Source of the DNA: Candidatus Electrothrix scaldis
Lineage (GTDB): Bacteria; Desulfobacterota; Desulfobulbia; Desulfobulbales; Desulfobulbaceae
Reading direction: 5' to 3'
DNA length: 64,000 bases
Assembly: GCA_033584155.1 (NCBI GenBank)
Contig: CP138355.1
Location: forward strand, 1,178,001-1,242,000
A model generated the notes under the pieces. That model ran no database searches, was not told the origin of the DNA, and was given only the letters and a program-made list of their open reading frames with translations. The stretch's first letter is position 1, and each line of letters opens with the position of its first letter. Below, one piece after another: positions 17,574-25,668 of this stretch. The position numbers and the translations under genes are program-made.

Positions 17574-18101
17574 TCAGGCAAAACAAAGACCACAATCAGG
17601 GCAGGATGCTTCTGTGGTGGAGAAAGTAAAGCCACAAGCTGGGCAGGTGGCCTGATCGACTTCAGTATCAATGACGGCTCCGGCAGTCGACAGATCATGG
17701 TCAGCCAACCCGGTGGAACGGATATGATCGCGTTCGAGAATTGCTACAACATCTTGGAGATCATCTTTTCGGATTTGGACAAATAAATTGGTAGCACAAC
17801 TGCCTTGACCACAGTTACTGTCTTCACTGACTGCCAAAGACGGAATACCTTCCCGTTTCAGCATAGTCTGGAAATCCTTCATTTGAACCAAGGGGCCTTT
17901 TCTGATGGTTACCAGTTCATCCTCTGGACTAATTACCATATTCCGGCTTACCTGTTTTCCTGAAAGATTTTGCTGAGCTTCTAGCAATTCTTTTCCGTTG
18001 ACCAAGGGGATATTGCACTCTGCGCAGGTTATTATTCCTGCCCGGTATTCGTCCATGCAGTGAGGGCAATATTGCAACTCCGCTTCAATTTCTCGTTTCA
18101 T
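17574..18101 (-). CDS. Zinc-ribbon protein with central signal-transducing-type domain
   Basis: 175 residues with two zinc-ribbon modules at the ends: CPHCMDEYRAGIITCAEC near residue 12 and CPACGFTFSTTEASCPDCG near the C-terminus. Between them is a compact alpha/beta domain (about residues 60-135) that starts with ELVTIRKGPLVQMKDFQTML and resembles DUF2007-like modules. It follows the small membrane protein by 10 bp and belongs to the minus-strand sortase cluster. No enzymatic role is visible; regulatory or scaffold function is a guess. Confidence 0.7.
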   Translation of the reverse strand: MKREIEAELQYCPHCMDEYRAGIITCAECNIPLVNGKELLEAQQNLSGKQVSRNMVISPEDELVTIRKGPLVQMKDFQTMLKREGIPSLAVSEDSNCGQGSCATNLFVQIRKDDLQDVVAILERDHIRSTGLADHDLSTAGAVIDTEVDQATCPACGFTFSTTEASCPDCGLCFA

Positions 18102-18111
18102 GCCTTGCTCA

Positions 18112-18342
18112 TTACCCTTTGTCTGACGTGAAGTGATTTGCTAAAACAGTCTGTTCTGTCATTAGCTCATGGGTAACGCCCTTGTCTTTACTCTGATGAT
18201 TTCTCTCTAAAACGGTATTATTGCCACCAAGCCAAGCAAACAAAACCAAAAAGCTCACGCCAAGCACATACACTGCCAGCATCAGATATCCAGGATCAAG
18301 AGTGGGGTGCAATTCATTACTGTGCTGTTTTTCTTTCATCAA
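18112..18342 (-). CDS. Small single-pass membrane protein resembling the N-terminus of the sortase target
   Basis: 76 residues with one membrane span (about residues 18-40). The segment LDPGYLMLAVYVLGVSFLVL aligns closely with VDPGYVMLTVYTLGVAILVL at the N-terminus of the VIT/VWA protein encoded upstream at 21176-23350, and both continue as F(A/G)WLG. A strong AAGGAG precedes the start. The two proteins therefore share a duplicated anchor. It sits between the broken sortase and the zinc-ribbon gene on the same strand. Function unknown. Confidence 0.7.
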   Translation of the reverse strand: MMKEKQHSNELHPTLDPGYLMLAVYVLGVSFLVLFAWLGGNNTVLERNHQSKDKGVTHELMTEQTVLANHFTSDKG

Positions 18343-18723
18343 TCTCTTCTCCTTTTATTACAGTTCAACCTTCTCCTCCTACGTTATTATTATGCCCTAA
18401 GAGCATGACGGTTTCCACTGTGGATTATGATCTGTTGCGAATGAATAATGACTAATTATGACGAGAAATGATTGCGGTTTAATGTCTTGTTTTTATATGG
18501 AGAAATATCTTTATATTTTCTCCGCTAAAACAATATAGCGTTGGCTGGCATCAGAATTCAAGGCCTGAAATGGGTAGCAGGTAATCAGAGCTAATTGAGC
18601 GCTCTCATCTTGTTGATTCAAACCTAAATTGAGCGATTCATGGTCTGGGTAAAGCAATTCCGGTAAGAAAAGCTCAATTTTTTAAAAATTGGTTCTCAGG
18701 GGAAAACAAAAACACCTCTGAAT

Positions 18724-18735
18724 AAGGGTGTTGAA
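18724..18735. repeat. Inner inverted repeat, left arm
   Basis: AAGGGTGTTGAA here is matched by its reverse complement TTCAACACCCTT at 20558-20569. Both face inward around the transposase. No convincing target duplication is seen next to this inner pair. Confidence 0.6.
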
Positions 18736-18764
18736 GAAAATGCAAAATAAACAAATCAATACAG

Positions 18765-18793
18765 TTGCTTAAAACATATAAAGCCTCTATAAT
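18765..18793 (+). promoter_or_regulatory. Promoter of the transposase gene
   Basis: TTGCTT at 18765-18770, a 17-bp spacer and a perfect TATAAT at 18788-18793, about 45 bp before the transposase ATG at 18839. Confidence 0.65.
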
Positions 18794-18838
18794 GGTATAA
18801 AAGTCAACAAAAACAAATTGATACCAAAGAGAGGCGTT

Positions 18839-20345
18839 ATGAAAGAGAAAGATATCAAACGAATCATCAGGAAGCAGCTGAAATCGAACCATCCGAATTG
18901 GCAGCGTCTCTCCAGAAAGCAAAAAAAGAAAATCACCAAAGAGATAACGGATGCAGCGGCAGCAGATTATCAGGAGTTTGATGAGGAACTGGACATACCG
19001 ATTGAGGAGCTGATCGGCATTGAGCAACAACAGCCTGACAGTCGGATTATACCATTACAGGATATGGCTGATTTTGTAGATAATTTTTATACAAAAGCCG
19101 GATTGTTGAAATTTTCCCGCTCTCATAAATCATGGACTGAGATTCACAATGAGGAACTTCGATTCATTGACGAGTTGCTTGATAATCGCATCATCAATGC
19201 GTTATTAGCCAACGAAGGTTATTCACCGCAAATGCGGGACATCTTTCCATGCCAACTTTTTCGTGCCGAACTATTAAAAGCCATAAAATACCCTGAGATA
19301 AGCTACCGTAAATTTTGCAGCTCGGAATACATGGGGCAGGAACGTAAAGAGAATCGCAGATTTTTAGGGTTACCGCTCAACACCAAGGAAATTATTGATC
19401 ATACTGAGCTTTGTCATTTCCGCAGAGATTTGAAATTCTCTCAACTTGTGAATATTCTGGTGTACATATTACATCATTTCTATGGCAGCGGTCTGTTGGA
19501 GAACAGTGTGCTGCATGGAGTTGATTCCACTGAAATAGCCAATGATAACCAGTACCCACTGTACAGCATCAAAGTCGGCGATAAAAAGGTACGGGTCTAC
19601 AGTGATATAGATTGCGACTGCGGCGCTCGACGCAACAAGCGCGATAAGTCCCCGTATGTAGTAGGTTATCGTATGCATACGTTGACGGCAATCAACCCGT
19701 CGACAGGATTGAGTTATCCCCTTGTTTCTCTGCTCGGTCCGGCCAATCATCATGACAGCCTGTACTTAAAGCCGTTGGTTGAACTTGCGCAAGCAATTGG
19801 TATTGAAATGAAACTCATCAGCGCGGATCAGGCGTATCATGACAAAGAGGGGGATTTGTTGTCCGACACCGGAGTCCATCTCATCACGCCGGTGTCAGCC
19901 GATACACCCCTGCCGGAACATGTCGAGCCGGGGAGCCTCCATGTGAAATGTGATCAATTCTGTGAAATTCCAATGAATCGTATGGGCCTGACGGACGAAG
20001 GACATGAATATAAATGCGCAGCCGGTGCCGGTGAATGTTCACGCGCGGCAATTTGTCCCCGGTTTCGTCTAATTGCTTTTGATGACGCCCATTTTCAGAG
20101 GATGCCGGTTGATAGCGAAGCGGCACGACAGGCAATCGAGATGCGAAAAAAATTGCGAAAGACCTTTTAATCTCATGAAAAAACGAGAATGCCTGGAAGA
20201 TGCGGTTGTTCGCAGTCAACATGCTCTGTGCGGCAGGATGACATTTACCATGATAACAACCTTGCTTATTGAAATGGCCGGATTTCGTAAAAAGAAACCA
20301 AAGAATGAAAGTCAACAACTTGAACTGTTCAGTAAGGCAGCATGA
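18839..20345 (+). pseudogene. DDE transposase, frameshifted at an A7 run
   Basis: A DDE-type (IS4/IS5/IS1182-like) transposase. Start ATG 18839 follows AGAGAGG. The N-terminal half has charged helices, then VLHGVDSTEIA (first catalytic Asp), YVVGYRMHTLTA, LISADQAYHD (second Asp) and, after a cysteine-bearing segment, the C-terminal block ERPFNLMKKRECLED that holds the catalytic Glu. That last block is in the +1 frame: the first frame stops at 20170, and the continuation runs to 20345. Removing one A from the A7 run at 20146-20152 joins them as MRKNCERPFNLMKKRE. It is either inactive, expressed by slippage, or a sequencing artefact. Confidence 0.8.
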
Positions 20346-21175
20346 TGTAATAGAAATAACAAATAGTTACACACAAAACGCTGCAAAGCTCCAAGGATAT
20401 AACGCCCTGAAAATACCAAGAATCTTTATTGATTGTTTCAACTCAATAGATTAAATCCGGAAAACAGGTCGGAACAGTTCCTTCGGAGGTTTCAAAGCGA
20501 AAAAAAGCCATCATTACGGCTACTGGACAACCTTACTAACTCATAAAAATACTACTTTTCAACACCCTTGATAGGTCGTGTTTTTTTTCTTCTTCATGGT
20601 ACTTCACCCGGAGGGTTGCAAATCAATTAAGCTGTAGTTCTTTACTTACATGAATAATAACATATGGTTGAAATATGGAAAAGGATTATTTTATATCAAG
20701 AATCGCTCAATTTAGGTCAAATAAAGCTCTGTCGCTAATCGTACTGTCGTTTCGTTCACTTTATAACGCCATTCTATACCTTGCCTATCCTCCAGAGTGA
20801 GGATGTCTCCCTGTTTGATCTTCTGGAGAAAACTGAAATGGGTATCCCGATGAGCAGCTAGGATGCAGGCTCCTGGCTGCCCAGGTTCTGCACTGGCCTC
20901 CAGCATTCCAGGGCCAAAGGCAAGGGCCTGTCCTGATTGTCCGGCAAGTACGATGAGATCCTGTTCGTATTGTTCTGCGCGCAATCGGGCCACGGGCCAT
21001 GTATCAGCCCAGGGCCAGGGTTTTACCGCTTCTCCCTGAACCAAGGTTTGTTCCCAGGCCCGACATAGGAGTTCCTGGGCTAAAAGAGCCTTACCGTGTA
21101 TCCATAACCCGTTTCCAATGCATATAAGTCCAATAAGTGCGGGGAAGAAAATAATTTTCCATGAGCAATTTATCT

Positions 21176-23350
21176 TCATTGTCTCCTCCATTGCATCCAG
21201 ATAAGTAGAGCCGAAAGCGCCAGGGATAATAGGCCAACAAAAATGGACAGCGGTGCCGAGGTTGCGGTGTCCGCGCCTCCAGCAAAGACCTTTTCATGCA
21301 CCCAATCGGCAGGTAGATTGGTTTTAACATTCTGATTCTCCAGTAGCTTTTCGGTATCTCCTGGGCGTGATATTTGCTCTTCTACTGCAATCAGGCTGGT
21401 ATAGCGGCTGACAAGGTGATTGGCTAAAGCTAATGTTGTCACTGCCTGCTCAACCTGTTGTGAATCAGCCCCGGAGGCAAGACTGTCCATCAACATCCTG
21501 ATTTTTTTTCTTGCCCAGAGCACGGCGATTCCCGTCCTTTCCTTCAGCCCCGTAGTGTCTATCGTTACCTGCCAAGGCCGTACTCCACCTTGTTGTCCAC
21601 TGAGTAAGAGCTTGCCCAGATTGGACGACCCTTTCATGAGCACCGTTAACGGTTCACCCTGATAAAGATCGGGGAGAGGGGAAGGAAGAATTTCAAAATC
21701 ATCTGCTCCGGTAAGATGCAGCTGAGTGAGAGCAGGTTGCTCAAGCATGGCAAACAGGGTTGTCATTTTTTCCTGTACTTCTTCCAACTTGCCAATAAAG
21801 GTATAGCTGCCTCTTCCCATTGCTGCTGCTCTGGTCATGAAATAACTATTCGGGGCAGAGCCTATGCCAACGGTGAAAAGACGGGAATCACCAAGCTGAT
21901 TATTGATCAATGTAAACAATTCTTGCTCATTGCTCACAGAGCCATCTGTGAGGAAGACAATCTGGCGGATACGTTCATGTCGCTCCTTGCCATCCAGAGC
22001 CAACGTAAGAGCTTCTCGTATTTCAGTACCGCCCTGAGCCTTAAGCTCCTCAATAAAATCTATAGCCTGTGCTCTGTTTTTCTGGCTACCGCTTTTGCTC
22101 CTTCGGAATAAGGCCCTTGCATTACTGTTGAATTCTATAACATTGAACCGATCCTGCGGTCTCATCCGTTCTACTGCCATGAGTAGAGCTTTCTTTGCCT
22201 GCCTGATAGATTCACCTCCCATTGATCCCGAGGTGTCCAGTATAAAAATAACTTCACGGGCAAGAGGCTCAGCTTGCGCCTGTTCTGGTGGCATAAGCAT
22301 AAGGAGCATATAATGCTCATCGTCCAGTTGTTCACTGAATATGCTAAGCGCTGGTGTCTGGATTGGTGCCGCTTCCCATTCCAGAACAAAATCGCGATCT
22401 GCCTTGACTTCACCAGTGAAGTTGATATCGACTATGTCCTCCTCGTTTTTCTCGCTGGTAATCCCGTGATATAAGCTGTTGAGTCGGGAGAGTTGCATTC
22501 CTGCAGCAAGATTTACATGGAGTGCTACTGGATTCACTCTCTCCTCATCCGGTCCAATAACGGACAATGTTTCCAAGGGCGGAGGCTGAGATGTATTTGG
22601 CGGTATCTTCTGTATTTTCTGATCTATGAGGTTATATGATTCTTGATCCTCTTCTCCCTTGTTTCCAGAAAAGATATCGGCTATTGAGGACTGGTTCGGG
22701 GTATACCTGGGGCCAACAACCATTGGGAACCGCAAGGAGTACACGCTGTTTTGTCGTTGGATTACCTGTTGATATTCAATCTGAATAATGACGTTTTCCC
22801 CTGGGCCAATATTGGCGACAGCTGTGGTAAATATATTTGGACGCAATTGGCTGAGTAGTGAGGCTTTCTTCCCCTCTTTTTTTGCTTTCTCATAAGTCTG
22901 ACGTGCTTCTTCCCTTTTTTGGATTTTTCCGATAATAATACGATCATTAATTCGCATCTCCAGGTGATCGACAGCGCTTTCATCAGGAAGAGGGAAGACG
23001 TAAAGGGCTTCTAACCATTGATCAGAATCATTAGTGAAATGTTGTTTGACCTTGGCCCGTGCAAGTATGCCGGTTACGCTGATATCCACATCCATTGAGA
23101 GCATTGGTGCTGCTCGGTAGGTGCCCGGTTCTGTTCCTGGCAAGAGGAGCTCTCCCTGTTTGACCTCGTTTGGTGTGAGCAGCTGTACTATTTCAGCTTC
23201 TTGTTTACTTGTATTGGGAACAGCGTTGGCACTGCCAAGCCATCCGAAGAGGACCAGGATAGCTACCCCCAGTGTATAGACGGTGAGCATTACATAGCCT
23301 GGATCTACCTGTGGAGCCTCTAAACCTCTTCCTTTTTCCTCTGGTGTCAT
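21176..23350 (-). CDS. VIT/VWA-domain protein, dedicated sortase target
   Basis: A 724-residue surface-type protein. It has an N-terminal membrane segment (about residues 18-40), a vault/inter-alpha-trypsin (VIT) domain (about 65-200, KVKQHFTNDSDQWLEALYVF and KKEGKKASLLSQLRPNIF), and a von Willebrand A domain (about 350-530) with an intact metal site FILDTSGSMGGESI and FLTDGSVSN. The C-terminus is a membrane span followed by WMQWRRQ, the layout of a sorting signal, but the residues just before it are GGADTATSAP rather than a clean LPxTG-type motif. AGGAGG precedes ATG 23350; an upstream extension to 23431 is less likely. This matches the proteobacterial sortase-target family. Confidence 0.9.
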   Translation of the reverse strand: MTPEEKGRGLEAPQVDPGYVMLTVYTLGVAILVLFGWLGSANAVPNTSKQEAEIVQLLTPNEVKQGELLLPGTEPGTYRAAPMLSMDVDISVTGILARAKVKQHFTNDSDQWLEALYVFPLPDESAVDHLEMRINDRIIIGKIQKREEARQTYEKAKKEGKKASLLSQLRPNIFTTAVANIGPGENVIIQIEYQQVIQRQNSVYSLRFPMVVGPRYTPNQSSIADIFSGNKGEEDQESYNLIDQKIQKIPPNTSQPPPLETLSVIGPDEERVNPVALHVNLAAGMQLSRLNSLYHGITSEKNEEDIVDINFTGEVKADRDFVLEWEAAPIQTPALSIFSEQLDDEHYMLLMLMPPEQAQAEPLAREVIFILDTSGSMGGESIRQAKKALLMAVERMRPQDRFNVIEFNSNARALFRRSKSGSQKNRAQAIDFIEELKAQGGTEIREALTLALDGKERHERIRQIVFLTDGSVSNEQELFTLINNQLGDSRLFTVGIGSAPNSYFMTRAAAMGRGSYTFIGKLEEVQEKMTTLFAMLEQPALTQLHLTGADDFEILPSPLPDLYQGEPLTVLMKGSSNLGKLLLSGQQGGVRPWQVTIDTTGLKERTGIAVLWARKKIRMLMDSLASGADSQQVEQAVTTLALANHLVSRYTSLIAVEEQISRPGDTEKLLENQNVKTNLPADWVHEKVFAGGADTATSAPLSIFVGLLSLALSALLIWMQWRRQ

Positions 23351-23632
23351 GATGCATCCTCCTGTCTTGCTCAAAATAACTTTGCCCTTTCCTATTGCAG
23401 AGTATGAACAATAATCGTGACGGACTTTCAAAAGGATGATGACGTGTGCTGGAAAAAAAATGACAGTTTGTGACTTGCGGGTAAAAAAAATTGTATTCGT
23501 TAGGAGAAATATGATATTTAATAAGTAGTATTTTCAATGAGAGTAAATAAAGTACATTATCGCAGTAAGATAATGATGGCACAGGAAGTGCAGCATGCTG
23601 TATTTGTACTATTCAAAAGGAGAGGAATTGAG

Positions 23633-24127
23633 ATGAGTAAGAAAAAGATAAGTGTTTGTTTTTTAAGTGTTGTGATGCTGGGAAATGTCTTGGCCGCACA
23701 AGGAGAAGAGACGGTGGAAATGCCGAAACCAGAGGGCGAGGCTGTTTGGAAATATATTAGCCAGGAAAATCCCTTTAATGAATGGACTATTTGGGAGGAT
23801 CATCAGGGAACTGATGGGCCCGATTCCTCTTTTTCTCCGAATCATAAACTATATGTAAATAAGCAAGCTGTTGACTCAAAGAGTGCCCCGCTTAACAACG
23901 AATCAATGGCGGTCTCGTACATCAGGAGCCCGGCTGATGAGCCGCAGGCCATCGTGGTTATGTATAAAGTTAAGGGGTATAATCCCACTGCCGGTGACTG
24001 GTTCTGGGCAAGATATAGCCTGACCGGCGAGGTCGAGGATGCCGGGAAGATCCCGAGATGTATTGCCTGTCATACCAAGAAAGCCGCTGATAATGATTAC
24101 ATTATCACCCATAAATTTGATAAGTAA
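23633..24127 (+). CDS. Exported cytochrome P460-like haem protein
   Basis: 164 residues with a signal peptide (about residues 5-22, VCFLSVVMLGNVLAAQG) and a single c-type haem site CIACH near the C-terminus. The body has the P460-type pattern YINKQA-like YVNKQAVDSK, MAVSYIRS, AIVVMYKVKGYNPTAGDWFW followed by the haem motif, so it is predicted periplasmic. I start at ATG 23633 because GGAGAGG lies upstream and the signal peptide begins there; the frame is open to 23537. Divergent from the sortase target gene (283 bp apart). Electron-transfer or nitrogen-oxide chemistry is possible from family knowledge, not shown here. Confidence 0.75.
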   Translation: MSKKKISVCFLSVVMLGNVLAAQGEETVEMPKPEGEAVWKYISQENPFNEWTIWEDHQGTDGPDSSFSPNHKLYVNKQAVDSKSAPLNNESMAVSYIRSPADEPQAIVVMYKVKGYNPTAGDWFWARYSLTGEVEDAGKIPRCIACHTKKAADNDYIITHKFDK

Positions 24128-24172
24128 CATCTTCGTATAACTGCTATTTTATTGACAATAAAGGTGAAAGAT

Positions 24173-24715
24173 ATGGAAAGGAAAATGAGTATCCAGAGTA
24201 GAACGGTTGTTATGGGGACATTCTGTCTCCTGTTTGCTTTTACCGGAGGTCTGAGTGAGGCGAGAGGGAATTCTGTTGATTCATCAGCTATCACTGCTGC
24301 GCATAATCAATGGCGATCCAAAACCAGGGTACCTTCCCTCGCATGGTCGACAACATTAGCCGCAAATGCTCAGCGATGGGCAACACAGCTGGCACAAAGC
24401 GGCTGTAACATGAAACACAGTACAACGAGTTACGGAGAAAATATTTTTTGGGCTGGTCCTCTGTCGTATTCTAACGGAACAAGTAAAGTTCAGGATATAA
24501 CTGATCAAAATGTGGTCGATTCCTGGGGAGATGAAATAGAAAATTATGACTATGGAAGCAATAGTTGCCACGGAGTCTGTGGTCATTACACCCAGGTCGT
24601 ATGGAAGAGTACCAAAGAGGTCGGGTGCGGGATGGCGGTCTGTTCTGATAAGGGACAAATCTGGGTGTGTCAGTATAATCCTCCAGGCAACATGGCAGGC
24701 CAAAAACCTTATTAA
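24173..24715 (+). CDS. Secreted CAP-domain (SCP/PR-1-like) protein
   Basis: About 180 residues with a signal peptide (to about residue 30) and a complete CAP domain: AAHNQWRSK, LAWSTTLAANAQRWA, CNMKHS followed by YGENIFW, and the C-terminal signature GHYTQVVWKSTKEVGCG plus WVCQYNPPGNMAGQKPY. Three cysteine pairs fit disulphide bonding in the envelope. It lies 45 bp after the P460-like gene. ATG 24173 (AAGGTG upstream) and ATG 24185 are both reasonable starts. CAP proteins are often surface-located; a link with the sortase system is only contextual. Confidence 0.88.
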   Translation: MERKMSIQSRTVVMGTFCLLFAFTGGLSEARGNSVDSSAITAAHNQWRSKTRVPSLAWSTTLAANAQRWATQLAQSGCNMKHSTTSYGENIFWAGPLSYSNGTSKVQDITDQNVVDSWGDEIENYDYGSNSCHGVCGHYTQVVWKSTKEVGCGMAVCSDKGQIWVCQYNPPGNMAGQKPY

Positions 24716-24914
24716 GGCCCTATCTCCTTTGACGAAGCAAGCTCTTTACATGGTCTATAAATTACTTTATGCTATGGGGAGCGCTTAATTCACTTCATCG
24801 TATTGGGTGTTCAGCTCCTCCCAGAAAATTGTTTCGCATATAATAAGCAATCCGGTGGGGGCTCACCCAACTACCTAATGACAACACGAAGCAAAATAAG
24901 GCTGACTTTTTGCT

Positions 24915-25607
24915 ATGACCTACCAGATCGCCCTTGTGGAAGATGATTCCAGATTACAGGCTAATTATGCACAGGCTCTCCAGCGTGAAGGCTATGACGT
25001 GGTTACGTACAGCAGCAAGCCCGAAGCTATGTCGGCATTTGCTCGGTCATTACCTGATCTTGCCATTTTAGATGTCATGCTTGGCGAGGAAATGGCTGGG
25101 GGGTTTGATCTTTGTCAGCATCTTCGTACGCTGTCCCCTGTTATTCCTATTATTTTTCTCACTGCACGTAATTCAGATCTGGATCGTGTTTCCGGGCTTC
25201 GGCTTGGAGCTTGGGATTATCTAACCAAGGATACAACGACTCTGGACTTTTTACCTGCCAGGATAGCAGCGATGTTTCGAACCGTTGAGGCATTACGCAG
25301 TAATACAACGGAAAATAAGATTATCCAACATAAGGACTTACAGATTGACGAGGATCGTAAAGAGGTTTATTGGAAGGGAAAACCGATCAGTCTGACCCTG
25401 ACAGAATTTTGGATACTGGTTTGCCTTGCCAGACGACCTGGGCATGTCAAAAATCACGATCAGTTGATGGAGGCTGCCAGTGTCATTGTTACGAATAATG
25501 CAATTGCAGCCCATATTCGTAGAATCAGAGATAAATTTCATGATGTTGATCCTGATTTTAAGGCAATTCGCTCAGAATATGGTATGGGATACCGTTGGCA
25601 GCCTTGA
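24915..25607 (+). CDS. pdsR: Response regulator of the dedicated sortase system (OmpR/PhoB type)
   Basis: A two-domain regulator. The receiver domain (residues 1-120) has the acidic pair EDD, the phosphoacceptor D53 in LAILDVML, the threonine in IIFLTAR and the lysine in YLTKDTTT. The winged-helix DNA-binding domain (about 135-230) ends in RSEYGMGYRW. It is 61 bp upstream of the sensor kinase. The pair, next to a GN-type sortase and its VIT/VWA target, fits the regulator named PdsR in the dedicated proteobacterial sortase clusters. Confidence 0.88.
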   Translation: MTYQIALVEDDSRLQANYAQALQREGYDVVTYSSKPEAMSAFARSLPDLAILDVMLGEEMAGGFDLCQHLRTLSPVIPIIFLTARNSDLDRVSGLRLGAWDYLTKDTTTLDFLPARIAAMFRTVEALRSNTTENKIIQHKDLQIDEDRKEVYWKGKPISLTLTEFWILVCLARRPGHVKNHDQLMEAASVIVTNNAIAAHIRRIRDKFHDVDPDFKAIRSEYGMGYRWQP

Positions 25608-25668
25608 GCGTTGTTTTACGTGATATACCTCTCACGATATTTGCCCTCATGCTGAGAAATCAGATACT

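Larger units (their letters stand above)
18623..20716. mobile_element. 2094-bp insertion element inside the sortase gene
   Basis: Bounded by a perfect 17-bp terminal inverted repeat, CCTAAATTGAGCGATTC at 18623-18639 and its reverse complement at 20700-20716. Immediately outside both ends is the direct repeat TCAAA (18618-18622 and 20717-20721), a 5-bp target duplication. Deleting the element and one TCAAA restores an open sortase frame, which proves the boundaries. Inside it, at 18724-18735 and 20558-20569, is a second inverted pair AAGGGTGTTGAA that brackets the transposase gene more closely; these may be the real transposase ends, making this an IS nested within a short outer element. Confidence 0.88.
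18511..21179 (-). pseudogene. Class GN-type (proteobacterial dedicated) sortase, split by an insertion
   Basis: The N-terminal 154 codons (21179 down to 20718) carry a membrane anchor (about residues 9-27) and the catalytic histidine in ILAAHRDTHFSF (H110). The reading frame then enters a mobile element and stops. The missing C-terminus lies at 18511-18617: joined at the target duplication it reads TELYL-NQQDESAQLALITC and continues to the catalytic cysteine (LITCYPF, C168) and arginine (SQRYIV, R181), ending in VLAEKI. The restored protein is 189 residues, normal for the class. ATG 21179 is chosen because GGAGGAG precedes it, and it overlaps the target gene stop as ATGA. As it stands the enzyme lacks Cys and Arg and should be inactive. 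Confidence 0.88.
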
